From NCBI GenBank assembly GCA_902570055.1, contig CACFWQ010000004.1, positions 1-41,420 of the forward strand: DNA of 41,420 nt. Reading direction: 5' to 3'. Within the stretch, counting starts at the first letter, position 1. Every line of letters starts with the position of its first letter. This DNA is from an uncultured Pelagibacteraceae bacterium (lineage in GTDB: Bacteria; Pseudomonadota; Alphaproteobacteria; Pelagibacterales; Pelagibacteraceae). The position numbers and the translations under genes were made by a program. The notes beneath the pieces are model-generated. The model saw only the letters and a program-made list of their open reading frames with translations, made no database searches and had not been told where the DNA came from. Below, piece by piece: positions 7,439 through 15,446 of this stretch.

Positions 7439-8272
7439 ATGGAAATAAAATTATTGTCAGGCGCCCTAGGAGCTGAAATTAAAGGTATAGATCTTAGAGA
7501 CACTTCAAATGAAAACTTTAAAAAAATTAATGATTTATTGTTAGAACATAAAGTAATTTTTTTTAGAAACCAAAAAATAACAACTGAGCAACATATAGCA
7601 TTAGCAAAAAAATTTGGTCCTTTAGAAACTCATGCATATGTTAAAGGATTAGATGAACATCCAGAAATTGTTAGAATAATAAAAGCTGAAGATGAAAAAA
7701 ATCAGTGGGGAGAAAATTGGCACAGTGATGTTAGTTATAATACTAGACCAACTAAAGCTGTAATATTAAAATCAATAAAAATTCCTCCTGTTGGTGGTGA
7801 CACATGTTTTTCAAATATGGAACTTGCTTGGGAAACTTTAGATGAAAAAATAAAAAACAAAATAAAAAACAAAAAAGCTATACACAGTTCATTGGGTGCT
7901 GAATTTTTCTTAGATAATTATAAAAAAATGCAAAGGAATAAAAAAAAAAATTATAATGAATACTCAAATGAACATCCAATTGTTCGAACTCACCCTGAAA
8001 CAGGAAAAAAAATATTGTTTGTAAATTGGACATATACAAAAAAAATCATTGGCTTAGATGAAAAAGAAAGTGATGAAATTTTAAATAAAATTTTTGAACA
8101 TCAGGCAAGGCTTGAATTAACTTGTAGATTTACTTGGACGGAGGATGCCGTGTGCATATGGGACAATAGAAGTGTTATTCATTTCGCAATAGCAGATTTC
8201 TATCCAGGAAGAGGATTTGGTTATGAAAGAGTCATGGATAGAATAGCAGTTGAAGGTGATCATCCACAATAA
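7439..8272 (+). CDS. TauD/TfdA-family Fe(II)/2-oxoglutarate dioxygenase
   Basis: A 277-residue protein with the full facial triad: H95 and D97 in WHSDVSY, and distal H248 in WDNRSVIHFA. The 2-oxoglutarate-binding arginine is probably R264 in YERVMDR. Family members hydroxylate taurine, aryloxyacetates, carnitine precursors or phosphonates. It lacks the extra N-terminal domain of gamma-butyrobetaine hydroxylase and TmpA. The next gene, six bases on, encodes a PhnZ-type HD oxygenase. Dioxygenase plus PhnZ-like enzyme is the known two-step arrangement for cutting C-P bonds after alpha-hydroxylation, so a phosphonate substrate is the leading idea. Confidence 0.88.
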   Translation: MEIKLLSGALGAEIKGIDLRDTSNENFKKINDLLLEHKVIFFRNQKITTEQHIALAKKFGPLETHAYVKGLDEHPEIVRIIKAEDEKNQWGENWHSDVSYNTRPTKAVILKSIKIPPVGGDTCFSNMELAWETLDEKIKNKIKNKKAIHSSLGAEFFLDNYKKMQRNKKKNYNEYSNEHPIVRTHPETGKKILFVNWTYTKKIIGLDEKESDEILNKIFEHQARLELTCRFTWTEDAVCIWDNRSVIHFAIADFYPGRGFGYERVMDRIAVEGDHPQ

Positions 8273-8278
8273 AAAATA

Positions 8279-8815
8279 ATGAATGTAATAAATAAAATTA
8301 TTTCTAATTTTATAAATAACAAATCTTTATACATGGGTGAAAAAGTAACAATGTCTGAACACATGATTCAGTCTGCTATGCTTGCTGAAAAAGCAAAATC
8401 TTCTAATAGTTTAATATGTGCATCTTTGCTTCATGACTATGGACATTTTATTTTAGAAAATCCAGATGAACTAGTAGAAAAAAAATTAGATGGAAAACAT
8501 GAAGATATTGGGTATGAATATTTAAAAAAATTTTTCAAAAAAGAAGTTGTTGAACCAATTAAATATCACGTTTTAGCTAAAAGATATCTTGCTAGAAATA
8601 AAAGATATTATAATTTTTTGTCTGATTCTTCAAAAATAAGCTTAAAATTACAAGGTGGTATACTTAATAACAATGAAAGTAAAAAATTTGAAAAAAAAAA
8701 ATACTTTAAAAATGCTATAAAACTTAGAAAATTTGATGAATCGGCTAAAAAAATCAATATAAAAATTAAATCCATTAATAGTTATAAAAATTTGCTAATT
8801 TCTCAGCTATTATGA
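8279..8815 (+). CDS. PhnZ/TmpB-like HD-domain mixed-valence diiron oxygenase
   Basis: A 178-residue HD-domain protein. Candidate iron ligands are H28 (in TMSEHM), H52-D53 (LLHDYGH), H74 (KHEDIGYEYL), H97 (KYHVLAKRYL) and D153 (RKFDESAK). Y18 and E21 sit at the spacing of the Y24/E27 gate pair that I recall for PhnZ. KYHVLAKRYL and the late FDE.AK step separate this group from ordinary HD phosphohydrolases. PhnZ and TmpB cleave the C-P bond of alpha-hydroxyphosphonates to a carboxylate and phosphate. The start is six bases after the dioxygenase stop; the stop overlaps the GMC gene start by four bases, so the genes are translationally coupled. Confidence 0.75.
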   Translation: MNVINKIISNFINNKSLYMGEKVTMSEHMIQSAMLAEKAKSSNSLICASLLHDYGHFILENPDELVEKKLDGKHEDIGYEYLKKFFKKEVVEPIKYHVLAKRYLARNKRYYNFLSDSSKISLKLQGGILNNNESKKFEKKKYFKNAIKLRKFDESAKKINIKIKSINSYKNLLISQLL

Positions 8816-10398
8816 AATTTGATTATATAATTATTGGGGCTGGTTCTGCTGGTTGTGTACTTTCAAATAGATTGTCGGAAGATCAAAACAATAAGGTCGC
8901 TGTTTTTGAGGCTGGCGGACCAAGTGATATTTGGAAAGTTAAAATGCCACTAGCTTTACTGTATACAATGCATGATCCAAAATATAATTGGAAATATTAT
9001 TCAGAACCAGAGCCATATTTAAATAATAGAAGATTATTCTGTCCTAGGGGAAAAATGATTGGTGGATGCTCTGCACATAATGGAATGGTTTTTGTAAGAG
9101 GTAATAGAAATGATTATGAAAGATGGGAAAAATTTGGATTAAAATCATGGTCATACCAAAAAATTCTTCCTTACTTTAAAAAAATTGAAAAATGGTCAGG
9201 TGGAGAAAATCAATATAGGGGCTCTTTTGGTCCACTTCCTGTTAATCAATCAAAAAATGATAATCCATTATTTAAAGCATTTATAGATGCGGCCTCTGAA
9301 GCGGGATATACAATTAATTCAGATATGAATGGTGAAGTTCAAGAAGGTTTTGGAATGTTTGATACAACAATTCATAATGGCGAAAGAGCAAGTGCAACTA
9401 AATACTATCTAAATCCTGTAAAAAAAAGAAAAAATTTAAATATTTTTTCCAATTCATTTGTAGAAAAAATTATTTTTGATGGAAAAAAAGCAATTGGTAT
9501 TGAAGTAAAAATTAAAAATAAAATTGAAAAAGTTTATGCTGAAAAAGAACTAATATTAAGTGGTGGAGCAATTAATTCGCCACAACTATTGATGCTTTCG
9601 GGTATAGGAGATGCAAATCATTTAAAAGAAAAAGGAATTAATATAGTTAACGATTTAAAAGGTGTTGGAAAAAATCTTCAAGACCATTTGGAAACTTATA
9701 TTATGCAAGAATGTAAAACTCCAGATACTCTTTATAAATATACAAAATTAATTCCAAAAGTAATTGCGGGAATTCAATGGTTTTTATCAAAATCTGGACC
9801 TTGTTCTCAATCATATTTGGAAGCTGGAGGATTTGCAAAATCATCGCCTAAGAGAGAAATGCCAAATATACAATTTCATTTTTTTCCATCTTTTGTTATT
9901 AATCATGGTTTGGTTAATCCAAGTTCTCATGGATATCAGTTGCATGCTAGTCCCAATCATCCAAAAAGTAGGGGCTCTGTTACACTTGATTCTTCAAATC
10001 CATATGATTATCCAAAAATATTATTTAATTATTTAGAAGATGAGGATGATTTAAAGCAAACAAGAGAATGTATTAATGTTGCAAGAAAAATCTTATCTCA
10101 GCCTTCGTTAACAAAACATGCTGGAAAAGAAGTTGGTCCTGGTTCTGAAAAACAAAGTGATGAGGAATTAAATGAATATATAAGATCTAATGCAGAAACA
10201 GCTTACCACCCATGTGGCACTTGTAAAATGGGTATAGATGAAATGGCTGTAGTTGACGAACAATTAAAAGTTAAAGGAATAAAAAACTTGAGAGTTGTTG
10301 ATGCTTCTATAATGCCAGAGATACCTAGTGCAAATCTTAATGCACCTACCCTAATGATTGCTGAAAAAGCCTCAGATCTTATTTTACAAAGTTGTTAA
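8812..10398 (+). CDS. GMC-family flavoprotein oxidoreductase, choline dehydrogenase-like
   Basis: A 528-residue FAD enzyme. The dinucleotide motif GAGSAG is at residues 9-14. The first GMC signature lies around CPRGKMIGGCSAHNGMVFVRG (about 78-98) and the second around GGAINSPQLLMLSGIG. Catalytic H466 sits in YHPCGTCKMG and N510 in LNAPT, as in choline dehydrogenase/BetA-like enzymes. It oxidises an alcohol, likely a choline-type or other small primary alcohol. Coupled to the PhnZ-like gene by a 4-base ATGA overlap, it may act in the same pathway. Length is normal for the family. The substrate is inferred only from the neighbours. Confidence 0.9.
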   Translation: MKFDYIIIGAGSAGCVLSNRLSEDQNNKVAVFEAGGPSDIWKVKMPLALLYTMHDPKYNWKYYSEPEPYLNNRRLFCPRGKMIGGCSAHNGMVFVRGNRNDYERWEKFGLKSWSYQKILPYFKKIEKWSGGENQYRGSFGPLPVNQSKNDNPLFKAFIDAASEAGYTINSDMNGEVQEGFGMFDTTIHNGERASATKYYLNPVKKRKNLNIFSNSFVEKIIFDGKKAIGIEVKIKNKIEKVYAEKELILSGGAINSPQLLMLSGIGDANHLKEKGINIVNDLKGVGKNLQDHLETYIMQECKTPDTLYKYTKLIPKVIAGIQWFLSKSGPCSQSYLEAGGFAKSSPKREMPNIQFHFFPSFVINHGLVNPSSHGYQLHASPNHPKSRGSVTLDSSNPYDYPKILFNYLEDEDDLKQTRECINVARKILSQPSLTKHAGKEVGPGSEKQSDEELNEYIRSNAETAYHPCGTCKMGIDEMAVVDEQLKVKGIKNLRVVDASIMPEIPSANLNAPTLMIAEKASDLILQSC

Positions 10399-10421
10399 TA
10401 AATAAATATTTTATAAGAAAT

Positions 10422-11201
10422 TTATTGATTTAATTCAATTTTGTCACCGATATTTATTTTTCCATTGTCCAATGCAGTTAAATATAAACCCATATCAAAA
10501 TGATTGTACATTTTCTTTAATGAATGAAGTAAGTTTGAACTATTATCATCTGTTTCTGGTTTAAGATTTATTGCTACACATCTAGGAATATTTTTTTCAA
10601 CTTTAAAAGATACATTATTAATTTTTATAATTTTATTAATCCAATTTCTTTCCTCCCAGGACTCAATGCCTTCAATATAAAAATTGCCTCTAAATCTTTG
10701 ATTTTCAATTTTTTTATTAATTTTTTTTTCAAAATCTTTAACACTATTAAGATTTATTAAAGATATAGAATTAAAAACACTTTTTGAGGATGAAGTGTCA
10801 AAAAATGGAAATTTATTATTTTTCAAAAGAAAAATTGGTTTTGCTAGTGAATTTTCTAATTCTAGTAATTTATCGGAAAGCAAAGAGCGTTCTTCTAGAT
10901 TATCTGCTGAAATTGAAATCAATTCTTTGTCATTAAGATTAAGAGATAACTTATCCTTGTTGAAAGAAAAGTTATATTTGTTTAAAACTGGTGAATTTTT
11001 TAAAGTTAGTAAATAGTTTAGTTTTCTTTCATTTGGATTGCTCTCGATTGATTTTGCTTTCTCTAAGTCAATACCTCTTGAGAAGGCAAATATTCTGTCA
11101 TTTGTAATTCCTAAATTGATTTTAATATTGCATGTATTAATACTTTGAAATGATAGAGATTTTACAGGACAATAATGTATGGAAGAAATTGAACAATCCA
11201 T
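10422..11201 (-). CDS. MOSC-domain protein (mARC/YcbX-like)
   Basis: A 259-residue protein with an N-terminal MOSC_N-like beta-barrel beginning SIHYCPVKSL, and a C-terminal MOSC domain with RFRGNF (R169-F174) and a conserved cysteine C208 in IPRCVA. MOSC proteins bind molybdenum cofactor and reduce N-hydroxylated compounds or transfer sulfur. There is no ferredoxin domain at the C-terminus, unlike YcbX. It lies 5 bases after the ureohydrolase gene and converges on the GMC gene. The lysine/asparagine-rich insertions are usual for such AT-rich genomes. Confidence 0.8.
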   Translation of the reverse strand: MDCSISSIHYCPVKSLSFQSINTCNIKINLGITNDRIFAFSRGIDLEKAKSIESNPNERKLNYLLTLKNSPVLNKYNFSFNKDKLSLNLNDKELISISADNLEERSLLSDKLLELENSLAKPIFLLKNNKFPFFDTSSSKSVFNSISLINLNSVKDFEKKINKKIENQRFRGNFYIEGIESWEERNWINKIIKINNVSFKVEKNIPRCVAINLKPETDDNSSNLLHSLKKMYNHFDMGLYLTALDNGKINIGDKIELNQ

Positions 11202-11206
11202 GTACT

Positions 11207-12193
11207 TTATTTATTTAAATTAAGACAAATTAAACAAATTATTTCAAACATTATAGATGCTGCCACCATTGATGTTATATTATTAGGATTATCTTTTGTT
11301 GGCATTAAGCAAGCAACATCCCCTCCAATTATATTTTTTCCTTTAAGGCTTTGTATTAATTTTCTTGCTTCGTCAATATTAAAACCTTGAAATGCTGGTT
11401 CAAGATTTGCTGTTCCCGGTGCAACTGTAGTATCCAAACAGTCAAGATCAAAAGTAACATAAATTGGATTATCTTTAAGTCTATCTAAAATCATTTTAGA
11501 ACATTTTTCATGGCCAAGTTTTTTATATTCTTCTATTGTTATAACCTGATAGCCAATATCATAACTTGCCTGCAGCCAATCCAAAGTTCTTGGGTTTCCT
11601 CTTATTCCAATTTGAGTACTTGTGTTTGGATCAACATTTCCTTGTTTAACTAAATATGAAGCCCAGTGAGCAGCTGATTTTTTAGCACCTAAAAAATGAT
11701 CTAATTTTTCATAACAATCTGTATGTGCATCAAAATGTACAAGAGTTATTTTTTTTCCTTTGGTCAATTTGGAATCTTTTTTTGCTAAACTTTGAACAAT
11801 TCCTCCTGTAATCGAATGATCGCCCCCAATAGAGACCACTGGTTTTTGAGCTTTTTCAATATGATCATAAAAACTTGAAATTCTTTCTATGCATTTTTCA
11901 TTGTCATTAGCTTCTGGAAAAGGTACGTCTCCTAAATCGTGTATTTTTTTTTGTTTCCATGGATCAATCTTATACTCAAAATGAGATCTTCTTAGCATTG
12001 CTGAAATATTTCTAACAGCTCTTGGTCCTAGGTGTTGATCTCTTTCGGTTGTGCCATTTCCTGTGCTGTGTGGAACCCCAACTAAAGCAATATCGCAGTT
12101 TTTTGGATCTGGATCATTCTTGCATCTAAACAGCGTTGGAATACCCCACCAGTAAAGAGTCTCCATCATTATTTTATCTTCGTCTGAAATCAT
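11207..12193 (-). CDS. Agmatinase/arginase-family ureohydrolase
   Basis: A 328-residue binuclear-manganese ureohydrolase. Ligands seen are H126 in GGDHS, D155, H157 and D159 in FDAHTD, and D249 and D251 in TFDLDCLD. The family hydrolyses agmatine, arginine, guanidinobutyrate or similar guanidines to urea and an amine. The late GGDVACLMPTKDNPNN stretch differs from the classical agmatinase FDVVEVNP, so another guanidino acid or formimino compound is possible. The gene is divergent from a DMT transporter across a 62-base gap containing a long inverted repeat, and shares its strand with the MOSC gene. Confidence 0.88.
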   Translation of the reverse strand: MISDEDKIMMETLYWWGIPTLFRCKNDPDPKNCDIALVGVPHSTGNGTTERDQHLGPRAVRNISAMLRRSHFEYKIDPWKQKKIHDLGDVPFPEANDNEKCIERISSFYDHIEKAQKPVVSIGGDHSITGGIVQSLAKKDSKLTKGKKITLVHFDAHTDCYEKLDHFLGAKKSAAHWASYLVKQGNVDPNTSTQIGIRGNPRTLDWLQASYDIGYQVITIEEYKKLGHEKCSKMILDRLKDNPIYVTFDLDCLDTTVAPGTANLEPAFQGFNIDEARKLIQSLKGKNIIGGDVACLMPTKDNPNNITSMVAASIMFEIICLICLNLNK

Positions 12194-12200
12194 GAATTCA

Positions 12201-12247
12201 ATATTACATAATTAAAAAAAATATAAAGAAGAAAAATTATGTGATAT
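12201..12247. promoter_or_regulatory. Inverted repeat in divergent ureohydrolase/DMT promoter region
   Basis: Arms at 12201-12213 and 12235-12247 (ATATTACATAATT and AATTATGTGATAT) match as inverted repeats at 12 of 13 positions. They are separated by a 21-base A-rich centre and placed almost symmetrically between the start codons at 12193 and 12256. It looks like an operator shared by both directions. Low complexity makes chance possible. Confidence 0.35.
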
Positions 12248-12255
12248 AGGGGCCA

Positions 12256-13206
12256 ATGCCTACTAAAAATAATAATCCTAAAGGAATAATCCTCATATTA
12301 TTAGCCATGATGGTTTTTTCAGTACAAGACTCTCTTATGAAGTATATTTATAGTTTCGTCTCTTTGTATGAAGTTTACTTAGTAAGAACTCTAGTTAGCA
12401 TTATAATTATTTTATTATTTTTAAAATTAACAAAAAAACCAATTGTATTTAAAACTCAGTATCCACTTTTAACTTTTTGTCGTGTAATACTTTTCTTTTT
12501 TGGATTCAGTTCCTTTTATATTTCCCTAACTGTAATGCCTTTGGCAACTGCCACTGCTTTATTCTTCGTTACTCCTTTTTTAATTACAATATTTGCAAGA
12601 ATTTTTTTAAAAGAAGAAATAGGTCCCAGACGATGGAGTGCAGTTATAATAGGTTTTCTAGGAGTATACATAGTATTGAATCCAGATTTTAGAAATTTTG
12701 ATTATTTAAGTTTAACACCTATTTTGTGTGCACTTTGCTACTCACTATCAATGATAATTATAAAAAAAACTTCAGACAAAGATAGTGTATATACGCAAAC
12801 ATTTACATTTTATATTGGAGCAATAATTATCAGTTCAATTTTTTATTTCTTTATCGGTGATGGCCAATATAACACGTCGGATCATCCAGCTTCTCAATTT
12901 ATATTTAGAGAGTGGTTTGAAAATTTAGAAGTTTCAATATTATTAATGGTTGCTACTGGTTTTACAGCCTCTGTAGCTTTTCTTCTTTTATTTACTGCTT
13001 ATAGCATAGCATCTCCTTCAGTGGTTTCTCCTTTTGAATATTCAATATTATTATGGTCTTCTTTAAGTGGTTGGTTATTTTTCGACGAGATGCTAAGTTT
13101 AAGAACGTTTATTGGAATATTTATAATTGTAACTAGTGGTATTTATATTTTTATGCGTGAAAAAGCTCAAGATCAGTCTATCGTTACAGAAAAACCTTTG
13201 AGATAG
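12256..13206 (+). CDS. DMT-superfamily (EamA) permease
   Basis: A 316-residue protein with about ten hydrophobic segments arranged as two EamA repeats of five helices. The halves are separated near residue 140-150, after an EEIGPRRWSAVIIGFLGVYI stretch typical of the first repeat end. Such transporters export or import small metabolites. Its stop codon TAG is immediately followed by the ATG of a 2OG-dependent oxygenase gene. Being divergent from a ureohydrolase gene, a guanidino compound or its product is one candidate cargo, which is inference only. Confidence 0.9.
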   Translation: MPTKNNNPKGIILILLAMMVFSVQDSLMKYIYSFVSLYEVYLVRTLVSIIIILLFLKLTKKPIVFKTQYPLLTFCRVILFFFGFSSFYISLTVMPLATATALFFVTPFLITIFARIFLKEEIGPRRWSAVIIGFLGVYIVLNPDFRNFDYLSLTPILCALCYSLSMIIIKKTSDKDSVYTQTFTFYIGAIIISSIFYFFIGDGQYNTSDHPASQFIFREWFENLEVSILLMVATGFTASVAFLLLFTAYSIASPSVVSPFEYSILLWSSLSGWLFFDEMLSLRTFIGIFIIVTSGIYIFMREKAQDQSIVTEKPLR

Positions 13207-14175
13207 ATGACTAAAATTTTGATTCCTACAATTAATATTGCTTCAATAGTTAGTGGAGATTTTGATTCTAATAAATCAATTAAAACCATTAATAAAATTA
13301 ATAAAGCTTGTGTTGATATTGGTTTTTTTCAAGTTACTGGGCACGGAATAAGTCAAAAAAATATTGAAAAAATCTGCAATGTAGGAAATAAATTTTTTAA
13401 TTCATCTGAAAAAAATAAAAGAAAACTCTCTCCTAAAAAATGGAATTCTAAAAATAAAAATGTGTATAGAGGATATTTTCCTAATGATGTAAATGGCAAA
13501 GAAGGTTTAGATATAGGAGATTTAAAAGTTTCAAAAAAATATGCAAATTCAATTAAAAAACAATATATAGAATATTTGAATCTCAATAAATCTATTGATA
13601 AAAAATCAATTAAAATATTATCAAATTATTTTGATCAAATATTTATTTTGGGAGAAACCTTGTTCAAAAGTATAATTAAGTTATATAACAAAGATATTAT
13701 TAATTCTAAAAAAGCGTTTTCCAGATTGAAAACTTTGAGTACTTTAAGATTTAATTATTATCCAAAACAAACAACGCCTGTAGAAATTTCTAAACAAGAT
13801 AAGGTCGCTTTAGGATGTGAAACTCATGTTGATAGTGGAATATTTACAATCCTCTACCAAGATAAAAAAGGAGGTTTACAAGTTCAAAATAGAAAAAACA
13901 AAAAATGGTATGATGTGCCTTTCAATAAAAAATCTCTAATCGTAAACACTGGAAGAGCTCTTGAATTTTTAAGCAAAGGAAAATTTAAAGCAACAAATCA
14001 TAGAGTGCTTTGGAATAAAACAAAAAGAATGTCTATACCTTTCTTTTTTGAGCCTTCTTATGATTTTAAAATGAATAAATATTTTTTAAAAGATCCTAAA
14101 AGAAACAATACTGGTTTAATTTACGAAAAATTTCTTAACCAATCATTGAAAAAATTCGTTGAATATCAAAGATAA
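13207..14175 (+). CDS. Isopenicillin N synthase-like Fe(II)/2OG dioxygenase
   Basis: A 322-residue enzyme of the DIOX_N plus 2OG-FeII_Oxy type. The N-terminal DIGFFQVTGHGIS (about 37-49) is the family hallmark. Iron ligands are H207 and D209 in ETHVDSG and H265 in ATNHRVLW; R274 in RMSIPFFFEP should bind the 2-oxoglutarate carboxylate. NYYP is at 183-186. These enzymes hydroxylate or desaturate small molecules. It abuts the DMT transporter gene with no gap. Very lysine/asparagine-rich but complete. Substrate unknown. Confidence 0.88.
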   Translation: MTKILIPTINIASIVSGDFDSNKSIKTINKINKACVDIGFFQVTGHGISQKNIEKICNVGNKFFNSSEKNKRKLSPKKWNSKNKNVYRGYFPNDVNGKEGLDIGDLKVSKKYANSIKKQYIEYLNLNKSIDKKSIKILSNYFDQIFILGETLFKSIIKLYNKDIINSKKAFSRLKTLSTLRFNYYPKQTTPVEISKQDKVALGCETHVDSGIFTILYQDKKGGLQVQNRKNKKWYDVPFNKKSLIVNTGRALEFLSKGKFKATNHRVLWNKTKRMSIPFFFEPSYDFKMNKYFLKDPKRNNTGLIYEKFLNQSLKKFVEYQR

Positions 14176-14199
14176 CAATAATAATATAAACATATAAAG

Positions 14200-14276
14200 C
14201 GATACATAACTCGTCGTTAATTCTTATACGAAAGTGGGATAGGTCGTCTTTAAATTGATTTTTAAAGGAGGCTCTA
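14200..14276 (+). promoter_or_regulatory. Structured leader with ribosome-site hairpin before the luciferase-like operon
   Basis: The leader is visibly richer in G and C than its surroundings and contains a possible hairpin CTTAT/ATAGG around 14223-14243. A second hairpin has arms CTTTAAA at 14248-14254 and TTTAAAG at 14261-14267 with a six-base loop. The second arm overlaps the AAAGGAGG ribosome site (14264-14271), so folding could mask it. I matched no known riboswitch consensus. Confidence 0.35.
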
Positions 14277-15446
14277 TTGAAATTTGGTTATTTTTGTAAC
14301 ACAACCAACTGGACTCACAAGCCATACTATCAACTGTTGGATGAGGCGAGGGATATAACAGAATATTGTGATAAAAATAGTTGGAATTCAATTTGGTTTA
14401 CAGAACATCATTTTAATCATGAAGGTATGGAATCTTGCACTAATCCCTTAATGATGGGAGCTGATGCTGCTGCAAGAACAGAAAATATTAGAATCGGTCA
14501 AGCTGCTAATATAATCACTTTTCACAACCCAATAAGATTGGCAGAAGATATTGCAACACTTGATCAGTTATCAAAAGGAAGGGTTGAGGTTGGGGTTGGA
14601 AGAGGAATTTATGGTCGAGAAGCAATACACATGAATGTAGAGGCAGATCTAAAAGATCAAGCAAAAAATTTTAGACTATTTGAAGAAACTTTAACAATAT
14701 TAAAAAAAGCATGGACTGAAAAATTCTTTTCTCATAAAGGAGAATTTTATACCTATCCAGCCAAAGATTTTGTTTGGCAGCATGATATGAGCCCTCCAAA
14801 TAAAGATTTCATGGATTTAAAAAATAATACATTAAACAAAATAAGTGTTGTTCCTCATCCTTATCAAAGGCCTCATCCGCCTATTCATCAAGTTGTTGAT
14901 GGAATAAGGTCAATAGAGTGGGCCGCAAAAAATGGAATAAATATAATCATGTGGATTCCAACTGTTAAAGCTTTAAAAATTAAATTTGAAGCATACAAAA
15001 ATGCAAGATCAGAAACCGAAAAAAGAAATGTCTCACTTGGAGAGGGAGTTACATTAGTTAGAGATATGTTTGTTGCTGATAGTATGGAAGAAGCAAAAGA
15101 AAAAGCGGGAGAGCATATGGTAAATTATATGAGATGGGTTTGTCATTGGAGAGGTTTGGGAAATCATATGGATCCAGGAGAAGAGTTGCCTCAAACTAAA
15201 GGCAAATTAGATTTATTAAGTTATGATTTTCTTCATAAACGTAACATGTTATTTGGAACTCCAGAATATGTTATTGACAAAATAAAAGAATTAAAATCAG
15301 AGCTTAACTTACAAAATTTACAAGTTTGGTCAAATTTTCCGGGAGTTAAACATGAAGATTGCATAAAAAGTATCAAGATGTTTACTGAAAAAGTAATGCC
15401 TCATTTTAAAGATGATTTGAATACCGAAGTCAAAAAAGTTTCGTGA
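14277..15446 (+). CDS. Luciferase-like (LLM) flavin-dependent monooxygenase
   Basis: A 389-residue TIM-barrel flavin monooxygenase. WFTEHHF near residues 41-47, the IRIGQAANIITFHNPIRLAEDIATLDQLS run and GRVEVGVGRG near 100-110 are typical of the bacterial luciferase-like family. The start is TTG at 14277, chosen because a near-perfect AAAGGAGG lies five bases upstream and the protein then begins MKFGYFCNT as expected. Family members use FMNH2 or F420H2 to oxidise small substrates, including Baeyer-Villiger, C-S and C-N cleavage. It leads a tightly overlapped six-gene operon with a TPP enzyme and an aldehyde dehydrogenase, so a degradative role is likely. Confidence 0.88.
   Translation: MKFGYFCNTTNWTHKPYYQLLDEARDITEYCDKNSWNSIWFTEHHFNHEGMESCTNPLMMGADAAARTENIRIGQAANIITFHNPIRLAEDIATLDQLSKGRVEVGVGRGIYGREAIHMNVEADLKDQAKNFRLFEETLTILKKAWTEKFFSHKGEFYTYPAKDFVWQHDMSPPNKDFMDLKNNTLNKISVVPHPYQRPHPPIHQVVDGIRSIEWAAKNGINIIMWIPTVKALKIKFEAYKNARSETEKRNVSLGEGVTLVRDMFVADSMEEAKEKAGEHMVNYMRWVCHWRGLGNHMDPGEELPQTKGKLDLLSYDFLHKRNMLFGTPEYVIDKIKELKSELNLQNLQVWSNFPGVKHEDCIKSIKMFTEKVMPHFKDDLNTEVKKVS

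Noticed and set aside
10400-10426. AATAAAT/ATTTATT hairpin between the GMC and MOSC genes as a terminator
   Set aside because: The stem is only A/T pairs with a 12-base loop and no clear T tract, so it is too weak to support.
14200-14276. A SAM-II/SAM-V or glutamine riboswitch in the leader
   Set aside because: Some short words looked similar, but the conserved cores and pseudoknot arms I remember for these classes could not be aligned.
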